Shown one piece after another: positions 1 to 64,000 of a DNA stretch of 64,000 bases. Each line of letters starts with the position of its first letter. Within the stretch, counting starts at the first letter, position 1. The notes beneath the pieces are model-generated. The model had not been told where the DNA came from. It saw only the letters and a list, made by a program, of their open reading frames with translations, and made no database searches. The translations under genes were made by a program, and so were the position numbers. Source of the stretch: Perca fluviatilis (Eukaryota; Chordata; Actinopteri; Perciformes; Percidae); NCBI RefSeq assembly GCF_010015445.1, contig NC_053134.1, forward strand, positions 12,849,580 to 12,913,579. Reading direction: 5' to 3'.

Positions 1-1209
1 TAATGCTTCCCTCCTGTGGATAATGACAGTGGAGTACCTGTTGAGCCGGCCCTTCACTCACAGTGAATGTGAGCAGGTCCAAGGACCGTCCAACCAAGAG
101 ACTCAGCTGATCTCCACCCAACAGAAACTATCATAAATAAAAGCACTAAAACACTGAAAACAGCACAGGCTGAAGTGGATAGTCCATTCAATTAAATTAA
201 TGTTGGTGAAGTACTGGGTGATCTGGTACCTGTTAATGATGAGATACATGATGAGAGTGTGGATGGCTCCGTCATGTTGTTGTAGGTATATTCCTGGTGC
301 AACCATGCTCAGTGTCTCCAAATAGATTAAAAATGTTGATTTTCTTATTAATATCAAAAATAAATGGGAAACATACATACAATTAAATTACATTAAAAGC
401 CAGGTCTTTACTGTATTGTATCACTAACAATATAATAAAGCTGTCTTCAAACTTGTCAATTTTAATAGAGAAGGGCATGTATTTGTAAGTCGCCCAAAAT
501 TTCAGCACACACAGAGGTAATTTTAAATCAGCGTTCCTGCATCTTTTGACTTTTCTGTGCTGTGATGCCAAAATTGGTGGCCGATTGATCAGCATGTGCA
601 CAGATTTCAAATGATGTGCATATGAAGTATAACATGCATAGGGGCCAGATTTACATTTGTGACAGTGGAACTTAAATTAAAGGAATACGCCACCGTTTGT
701 TGAAATAGGGCTTATCACGGTCTACCCTGGCTGTAGATAGGTGGGCCAACGCATTTTTTGTCTCAGTGCAAGTAATTAGGTTGTTTTTTTGTCTTTTGTT
801 GGCTCACTTTTACTCACAACATGCTAACCGGCAACATAGGATTCCATTCACTATGCTAAGCTGATTAGCGGCGGCGCTGCCGGTGTTGCACCGGACTAAA
901 ACAATGCATGCACAAAAAATGCGTTGGCCCACCTATCTACAGCTAGGGGAGACTGTGACAAGCCCTATTTCAACAAACGGTGGCGTATCCCTTTAAGGTT
1001 GTTCTCTTGCTAACATTTATACTTTCTTTAGTTCAAATTCATAAACGAGAGTTGTGTACTTCACTGTGTGCCTCAGGTGACGGGCAAACTCCACTTCTAA
1101 TAACAAAGTGACATTGCAGGATCTTTTCAAGTAACATTAATTGCAATTACCTCATGAGATTGCCCGTAATAACACACTTTCCCACCTCGTCTTTTTGTCT
1201 CTCTTGTAG
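1..1209 (+). other. plxna4: Intron upstream of the first visible exon
   Basis: Non-coding. It holds a foldback element at 677-996 and ends with a pyrimidine-rich tract and TAG at 1207-1209. No plexin-like coding sequence was found in the first 1.2 kb, so the preceding exon lies outside the window. Confidence 0.8.
677..996. mobile_element. Foldback MITE with long inverted arms and TTAA ends
   Basis: Two arms of about 84 bp (677-760 and 912-996) are near-perfect reverse complements. Both contain the inverted forms of GCGTTGGCCCACCTATCTAC and ACCGTTTGTTGAAATAGGGC. The outer edges are TTAA at 677-680 and 993-996, and the terminal bases are AGG(A/G)ATACGCC. TTAA duplication is known for piggyBac and Kolobok elements, so this is probably a non-autonomous member of a TTAA-targeting superfamily. 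It has no coding capacity. The 150-bp centre is unique-looking. Confidence 0.85.
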
Positions 1210-56793
<55,584 letters not shown>

Positions 56794-59043
56794 GGACCGC
56801 ACTTCCCAGGGCGCACTGGGAAAAGACCCCATCAGAAACCGAGCCGTGCCTGAGTGAAGACCTGTCCCCATCTTTTTCATCATGTGATTTCCTCCCTCCG
56901 CCTTTCAAAGATGATGACTTCTTCCTTGACCTTTTTTCTGCTTTCTCTATTCCCCAAGAAATATTTTGTTTTCCTCATCCACTCTGCTGCATAGACTAGT
57001 TTACCTTAAGATATCTGAAGGGTGGTTCGGAGCTGAAGTCGGCATTTCCCACAGTGCAATGCGGGGGATCCCTCAGCTTCACCACAGGGAGAGCTTCAAG
57101 GGGCGATGCTTGAAAGCTGGCCATATTGGCATACTTCAGTCCCCCTGCTGGAAGAAAAGAGGGGAAAAACATTTTTATGTTGCCTTCAAGAATTTACACT
57201 GATAGGTAATTCTTTAAAAACCACAATGGTGGGTGTCCATTTTGTTGACAACTTTTTTTCAAAAATAGGATAGTTAAAATAAAACCATCTCTAGAGTCCA
57301 GTTTATTGTAGTTCTATATTAAATGTACAAGATTAAGAGGAAACTTCAAAAATTATGACTGCAAGCCAAATGAACACCTCTGAAGAAAATTAATGCAAGG
57401 ATGGTTTGCCAAGTTTACACTGTACCTACAAGCGAAGCATACATATCTGCGAAATTTGGGGCGAGTCCAGGCAAACCTAGAACGTTCTTGTGTTCTTTCA
57501 ATGTAGCTGGAGTTGTATTTAAGAAAAGACTGATGGGGGTAGGGAAGGTTTAGTGCTTCTCTGAACTTTTCCTTTATTGAAACGTGACTGACACTACTTT
57601 ACAACCAGAGCATCCCCAATCTATACCCGTTTGCAACATTCGCACATTTTTCCCTGCCCAGCATACATTTACAAAGAAAAACGCTCATGATTTCTGCTTC
57701 CATCTGGCTTATGTAGCTACTGCAAAATTAAACTAGTAGACAAAACTCTGGAGGCCCCGACCCAAGTTGGATCCTCTGTAAGAAGCACACAACCAACTCT
57801 GGAAGACAGTGTTCTGACTGCTTATCCAAACACCAGGAGCAGTCTTTGTCTGGCTCTTGCCACTTCCAATCTTGTGTCGCCACCGCGACGGTCTATCAAA
57901 GCACACACAGACGCACAGATACACACACAATCAGCAGCTGCACAAGATCCTGACTGCCCAGATATCTACACCAACCCTGGAGGAGGTAAATGGAAAAGCT
58001 GACTGAAATGTACTGGGTAAGAAACTGCTTGAACATTTAAAAAGAGAAGAATGATTCAATACAGTGTAGCCAGAGATGACTGACTGCTCCCGAAAGGGGT
58101 CCTGTTGTGAGAGTAGCACTTCTTTCCCAGGATGTTCTTATTGAAAGACTTTTGTGTGGAGAAATCAAACAAGATGGACTTAGTTGGTCAGCCAAAAACC
58201 AAAGGAGCTTGAAATTTTCAAAATGGTCAAAAAATGCATTTGTAAAGTGCCACTGAGGAACTGACAAAAAAGGACTGTAAAAGACAACTACTTCTAGGAC
58301 AAAAAAATTATTGTGACTTGAACTTTAAGAAACCTGTGTGATTTTTCTGACCTCAGTGTGTCGAGGTGAGAGGCTCTGTGGGCGAGGTGATCCGATCCTC
58401 CTTCCTCTTTCCATCGTCCAGGGTGTCTCCAGCTCTCGGCACACCGTTCACCCTTGTGTCCAGCTCCTGACTTAGCAGTTTTCTTTTCTGTTTTGCACAA
58501 GCGTTGGAGATGGTAGCTAGTTGCATACGACAAAACCCTAACTCTTGAGTGTGTAACTGTTGAGGCGCTCTTGTCTGTATTAGTGTAGTTGTCCTCAGTG
58601 GCGGCAGGGGGCGGCCTTCTCCAAGCCTCAAAAAAAGAAAAAAAAGAGAAACTCTGATAAAGCAGATCAGGAATAGAACAAGCAGTGAGCATAACGGCAG
58701 GATAAACAGGAAAATGATAGACATTAAAAGTAGATACGACTTGTTGGAGAGAGCGATTAAAAGAGAGATGATGGAGGCGCCCTACGTACCATTTGACCTC
58801 TGCCCTTTCTTTTGCCTTGACAACGTGCCCCATGTGGTGATGTGAATGTGTGAAGACCGCCCTAGGTCCACCTTGGGTCCTTTATTGGCTTTTTAAGCGC
58901 ATGTAAAACGTTAACAATTTAAGAAACTTATTTAAAAAAAGTGAAAAATAAGAAAATTAAGCCTTGCAATGATGATGTGGATGTGTTCTTTTATCTTTCT
59001 TTTGCTTGGAAGAATCAGGATGGAAAAAGTGGATTGTTCATGT

Positions 59044-59148
59044 AATAAAAACTATAACTTTCGTTTAAGGTGGAACCTTTATCCAGTTCAACCCCTACTG
59101 CAGAACTTCATGCCCATGGTTTTTGTGAAGTGTTAGATGCTAAATAAA
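59044..59148 (+). promoter_or_regulatory. plxna4: Two AATAAA signals, possible proximal poly(A) sites
   Basis: AATAAA at 59044-59049 and 59143-59148. The second is followed within 40 bp by TTGCATGTTGACCTATTTGG, which is modestly GT-rich. They could give a shorter 3' UTR. Confidence 0.35.
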
Positions 59149-60528
59149 ACAGATATTATATACCCTTGCATGTTGACCTATTTGGATGGTATGAAAAGGA
59201 ACTGCCTTGCTCAATGATATTTATATACTTCTACTACTACTTGGGAATTTTAAAGTCATTTACGAGCCAACTGTTCATTTTAAAATGATGGATCTTACAG
59301 ACAACATGAACCCTGTTTAGAATGTCTTGTCCTGTTTACTGTGTCCTCCATTACGGTGTATTGTGACAGCTGTGTCTTTCAGTTTTGGTACACAGACGAT
59401 GCATGTTGAGTCTTGCTCGGTCTTTGCTGCTATTACATCTTGTTTTGATATTTGTCTACTGCATTACATTGATTATTTCATCATTATAATTGCTTACATT
59501 TAGTTTTCTCCACCAGTTGAGCCCAGAACAGAAAAGAAACATTTTGAGTTATGAAGCTGTTTTCAAATAACTAAAGATGGACACTTATGAAAGCAAACAG
59601 ATGTGGTTCGACAAAGGTTAATTTCATAAAAAGTAACAACAGACTGCATATGTTTGCCAATATATGTGTCACAAAATAATTTCAATTTTCTTGAAAAACA
59701 CCTGGAAGAAACTATGTATACATGTGATTTATCATACAGATAAACATAACTTTCTAATAAGAGAGGCACATTAGGCTTGATAGTAGACTTATGTTTAAGA
59801 CTGAGGTTGGCAAGTGACTGTTTCTTTCTTAGCCCTTGTGTCCAATGTGTGTGAGATATCCAAGTCATTGTCCATTTATTACTGTCTGCAGCTATACAGT
59901 ATGATGGATGTCCGTTGTTTCAACTTGGTGGGGTACATTCACAAGGCCTTTGCTGGACATGTTATGTAGTAAACATATCAAACCTATCCATGTCCGTTAT
60001 TGGAAAATTATGTGAATACGGATTGAGGGCCTTGATTAATTCATGCAAAGCTGGCATTAATTATGTAAGAAATGTACTACTGAAACCACATAATTTCAAA
60101 GAACCCCTCTCATTTCTGTAGCCAATGTATACTCTGTCTAGATACCCAAAGTTTCCCCTTACAGCCGTGTGTTAATAAATAACACAAGGTGACATCCTGG
60201 ACTGTCATTGTGAATCTACCCCCCAGTGTAACATCCTGTCTTTCATTTCTCCATGCCCTGTCCCTTCCCCTGTAACAAATGTTGTCTGCTAGAAGCCACC
60301 TTGTGTTGCCAAGACCACAGATAAAGTTTCCACCTTTAAACGTTTTGTAGGAACTTAAAATGTCCTCCTAGCTCAGTGTTATAGCAGGTGTTACAGAAAC
60401 ATGCTAGAAAATACTTTTACTAGACCATATTTGAAAGATAAAGAGTATCTTATCGAGATAAAAATGAATCCTGGGGGATATAAGGCGAGCTTCTCTAACT
60501 TTGTTATAATTAATTGTATACCTGTGTA

Positions 60529-60536
60529 TGTAAATA
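60529..60536 (+). promoter_or_regulatory. plxna4: Pumilio-type element in the 3' UTR
   Basis: TGTAAATA matches the UGUANAUA consensus bound by Pumilio proteins. It lies about 50 bp before the distal poly(A) signal. Confidence 0.3.
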
Positions 60537-60576
60537 TAATGCATTCCTATTTTGCAGTCAAGAACAAAATACTATT

Positions 60577-60612
60577 TGTAATATAGAATAAACTTTATTA
60601 TGAAACCAAACA
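60577..60612 (+). promoter_or_regulatory. plxna4: Distal poly(A) signal
   Basis: TGTA (60577-60580) just before AATAAA (60587-60592), followed by TTTGCTCTTTGTTTC as a T-rich downstream element. All three parts of a standard vertebrate cleavage site are present. Confidence 0.55.
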
Positions 60613-61368
60613 TTTGCTCTTTGTTTCAATGTGCAGACTGCAGTCTTGTTGGAGTCTAATTGACAACAGCTATATTTGAATTATACTGTCATTGGCAATC
60701 AAAGTTTAAATTGAAAAGATATACTGTAAATACTATGGTCTGAATCTTAAAGTACTATGAGCCAGATTTAGACTTTGACATGCCCCTTACTCTGCTGTGA
60801 AACAGCCTCCTGCAAGATGCACACTGATGATAAATATTTAAAGATTCAGTCAACCTCCAAGACCCCTTCACAGGCAAACTGTGGTTGGAGCTATGCCAAA
60901 AAAAGGAAATTCTGATCAGAAACATGAAAAAAATTAATAAAAAAATGAGTAAGTTGTTCTGTCCTTACAGGTGCAACATCACCAACATGGGAGACTTGGA
61001 GACACAGTCCCAAGATCAGGTACAGTCTGAAAACACCTGTGAGGGTGTACCAGGAATTACAAGGGCTTTAAACTAAATGGTGTGGCCATATTTTATGGCT
61101 AACAAAAGTTTATAAGCATCATTACATAAAACTCAAAGCAACAGCCACTGACAAATAAAACAGGATAATAGCTCTGAATTCTTGGAATGCGCTTGCACAT
61201 AGAGACTGTGTCTCGCCAAATGGCTCTAATTTTCCTTTCCATCCTAGTGGCAAGTGCTACGTCAGCCAAACTTGGTGTTCAGGGATGTTGAGGCCATGCA
61301 GGTCTCACACTTTCTGGTGCCAGACAGAGCAACAAAGAATAGATGCACAAAGATGCATAACAAACAGC

Positions 61369-61731
61369 TAGGGCTGCTCGATTATGGAAAAAAACATAAT
61401 CACGATTATTTCGGTCAATATTGAAATCACGATAATTCAACACGACTACTCATGACTTCTGGAAAGATGTTGCAATGATTGAACTTAGTAGAAAAAGTTA
61501 AATAGATCAACAGTAAAACAAAACTAAAAAAAACACATACAACTGTGAACTTTGCCTTAATACTTTTCCTATTTAAACTTTATTTTTTCATTCAGAACAC
61601 AAGAGAAAATAAGAGTTTACTTGCAAAACTTAATGAGCTAAATAATTGTTTTTCTCGATTGTTCTGTTTTTGTGATCATTGGGAGCCGAAATCATAATCA
61701 CGATTACATTTCGATTAATTGCACAGCCCTA
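61369..61731. mobile_element. hAT-type MITE with perfect 8-bp target duplication
   Basis: The flanks CAAACAGC at 61361-61368 and 61732-61739 are identical. The ends are TAGGGCTGCTCGATTATGG and, reversed, TAGGGCTGTGCAATTAATCG. An 8-bp duplication with TAGGG-type ends is the hAT pattern. Internal AATCACGATTA words occur near both ends. 363 bp, non-coding. Confidence 0.9.
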
Positions 61732-63092
61732 CAAACAGCTGTTGTGATCATTGTGCTGTCAACTGTATTCATGTCAGGATGCATAATAACATTGTAATAA
61801 TTACAATAATTACTGTAATAGCAGGACAAGACCTCTCCCATGAAAAGAAAACCCTCAGATTTTTTGAAAAATGCATAATGGCCAAAATCATTTCACACTT
61901 TAAGCATTCACATTGATCAAATTATGGTTTTATCCAATTAATTTAAAGTATATGGCCTTATTTTCCATGTTGCCACTGGGGAGGAGGGAAGTCATGCTCC
62001 GAGTCCAAGTGCACACTCACTGAATAGTCGGATTCTGAATAGGAGTAGTTCAATGAGTAAATATCTAAATAGTATGTAAATTAACATCCAACATACTGTG
62101 AGCCTACCTTTCTAAGAGCAGGGACAGAAGTCTAGCCCACAGTGATGACATCCAATTCAGTCAAAACCATTGTCATCAGAGTGGATGATTTTGGCTTAGA
62201 AAAGCGACTTCCCTCCCTAATAACAAAGCCATCTCATTCTGGGCAGGACAAAAATAAACATCCCTGCAAGTTGGGACTAGAATAAACAAAGCTGGTCCCA
62301 CAAATCAGCTACAATCAACTTAACATTAGAAGACTGTGTTGGTCTACTAGAAGCAGCTGATAGTAACAGTAGCCATGTGTTATGCGAGTAGGTGGGCAGC
62401 TAGCCTATTTTTCGAGCATAAGTTGTTTAAAAAGTTCCATCCAACTCTTTTCCTTTTCTTAATGAGGAAAGCAGGGCTGAATGTACATCATACATATGTA
62501 AATTTACATAGATCTTCCCAACTTCGACAACTTCTCCATTCCATCTTCCAAGTTGGACTTGGCAGTTAGAAACTGGCTGATGGATTATCAATTAATGAGT
62601 AAGACTGGCTCACTGGGCCTGGACCTTTCATTGTGTTTGGCTCTGAATCAGCCTATTACGACTCCAAGTGATGCAAATGCTGCTTAACTCCTAATCTTAG
62701 TTACAGTAAAATATGCTGCATGGGGTAAATCCATGGATCTTATTTATATTGGCAAGAGGCAGGTTACAAAAGCTTCTCTGGTTTAATGAGAGGTGTTTCC
62801 TGACATGATGCAATTCTGGTCATTATAATGCAGGGAAAGCAAAAATCTACTACCAAAATAATTAGGAAACAGTAGCATTGGTAAAGATTAGTTGAACCCA
62901 TACATTTCTTCCTCTTGAAGTCAATCTATCCGTCCTGAAGCCATTCAGGAAGTTAAAAGTAAAATCCCTGCCTCTAAGCACATATCAAGCTACAAAGCTT
63001 AGCTATAGTTCTGCAGTAAACACATAACTGGTTTATTTTATTCTACAATCTGCATTATTCAATACGATACATCAAACGCAGTCAAACACATT

Positions 63093-63765
63093 TTAAAGGG
63101 GTGATAAAATGCAAAACCGATTTTACCTTGTCATAGTTGAAAAACGACAGTTTGGAGGGTAAATAGGACATACATAGAACCTCAAAATCTCATTGACACC
63201 TCTTTCCTCTGCAAATCTCACAATTTGAAACTGCTGCTGAAAACGGGCGAATCTCAACAAAGCTAAAAGTTGATGTCAACTCCTCAACTCCTAGTCTTTG
63301 TCACGCCCAGACATTTACATACCATTGACCTGAGGTCAGCTCAGTCTTCTGAATCTGGGTCACGCAGAGCTCAGAAATTGTATACATTGCTCGTCTGCTA
63401 TTTAATTTCTAAATTCACTTCTGATACTTTTTTATACAAGAAATTAACTACGTAGAGGTCAAATATGTGCAGTTTTACGAAAATTGATGGCTAATTGCAC
63501 AGACCCCGCCCGCTGTGAGCTAGATGGATCTCCGTCACGGCCGGCAGCCCACGCTCCATACCCGTGCAAAGTCACCATTTCTGGGTTACTGGATCTATCA
63601 AATGTCGATTTCAATTTAATGCATTTTTGTGAATTTCAGATGTCTCGTTAAGAGGAGGCAAGCTAGCTCTCATCGATAAGAGCTCCATCTAGCTCACTCG
63701 CGGACAAGAGGCGTTTATTTCCCCAATTGTTTGTTTAAATAACTCAAAACATATCCATTATAAGA
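63093..63765. mobile_element. Left end of a TTAA-anchored teleost repeat
   Basis: TTAA (63093-63096) followed by AGGGGTGATAAAATGCAAAA and a long complex segment including GAGCTAGATGGATCTCCGTC. I recognise the head from dispersed fish repeats. No matching right end was found before the window ends, so the copy may continue past 64000 or be truncated. Confidence 0.5.
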
Positions 63766-64000
63766 TTAACACTAGAAGTGCCGGAATTCCATAACTACTA
63801 GAACTGCCGTGAGCGGACATTTTGACCGCCACATTCCAAACTCTAATCTCTCATGATAAATACCTAATTGCGATATTGTATTATGTATTGTGTTAGGATA
63901 TCTTTAGAAAAACGTAATAACACCGAAATGTACATTTTAACAAGTTTAATTATACATTTGAGTAGTAATACGTGTTTCAATAATTCATTTCATGGTATAG
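63766..64000. mobile_element. Left end of a piggyBac-like element, running off the window
   Basis: TTAA (63766-63769) followed by CACTAGAAGTGCCGG, with the subterminal near-repeat ACTAGAACTGCCG at about 63798. TTAA and a CACTAGAA-type terminus suggest piggyBac. No transposase is visible in the remaining 230 bp. Confidence 0.5.

Larger units (their letters stand above)
56794..60612 (+). other. plxna4: Probable plxna4 3' untranslated region
   Basis: No splice-supported coding sequence follows the stop. The sequence is largely non-repetitive and becomes AT-rich after 58.9 kb. Candidate poly(A) signals lie at 57278-57283, 59044-59049, 59143-59148 and 60587-60592. The last has the best context, so the end is placed near 60.61 kb. 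Vertebrate PLXNA4 transcripts are known for long 3' UTRs. The exact end cannot be fixed without transcript data. Confidence 0.6.
60613..64000. other. Intergenic DNA downstream of plxna4
   Basis: No exon with plexin or other recognisable homology was seen. It contains a hAT MITE (61369-61731) and TTAA-anchored element ends at 63093 and 63766. The rest is AT-rich. Confidence 0.65.

Noticed and set aside
103..378. Antisense 91-codon frame near the left edge
   Set aside because: Intron sequence with no homology and no splice signals in agreement.

Overview
The window is genomic DNA from a ray-finned fish, most likely a percomorph teleost. It holds the 3' two-thirds of one plexin-A gene on the + strand, followed by its 3' untranslated region and about 3.4 kb of repeat-rich downstream DNA. 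The signs are vertebrate introns with GT/AG borders, abundant (CA)n repeats, teleost MITEs, tRNA-derived SINEs and an L2-type LINE, and a receptor protein very close to vertebrate plexin-A4. Nothing bacterial or viral was seen.

Layout. Bases 1-1209 are the end of an upstream intron. Twenty-three coding exons follow (1210-1410 to 56698-56793). Joined, they give 3597 nt: one unbroken frame of 1198 codons plus TGA. Every junction keeps phase and has GT...AG borders. The protein part begins at the end of PSI domain 2. It continues through the IPT domain before PSI 3, PSI 3, four IPT domains, one transmembrane helix (residues about 541-563), the juxtamembrane segment, and the split R-Ras/Rap GAP domain with its inserted Rho-GTPase-binding domain. 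The start codon, Sema domain, PSI 1, first IPT and most of PSI 2 lie upstream of the window. The 3' UTR probably runs from 56794 to about 60.6 kb, where a good poly(A) signal sits at 60587-60592.

The introns hold most of the other content. They contain a foldback TTAA element (677-996), a Tc1-like solo end (26.07-26.29 kb), several long dinucleotide arrays, and a 468-bp element with a perfect 9-bp target duplication that carries the start of a RecQ-like helicase (31380-31847). They also contain an exact 82-bp tandem duplication (34811-34974), an antisense L2 LINE fossil (36.04-37.0 kb), and tRNA-derived SINEs (39.1 and 51.1 kb). Further along are a 2.3-kb minisatellite with higher-order structure (45.0-47.3 kb), a hAT-like MITE (49.1-49.85 kb), a TTAA MITE (52.19-52.68 kb) and a Harbinger-like MITE (54.13-54.74 kb). 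Downstream of the gene are a hAT MITE with a perfect 8-bp target duplication (61369-61731) and two TTAA-anchored element ends near the right edge.

No second protein-coding gene is well supported. One antisense, exon-like ORF (29464-29745) is flagged as a weak candidate. The most unusual structures are the helicase-carrying mini-transposon and the satellite that has absorbed a piece of SINE tail. Both are repeat biology rather than a new multi-gene system.
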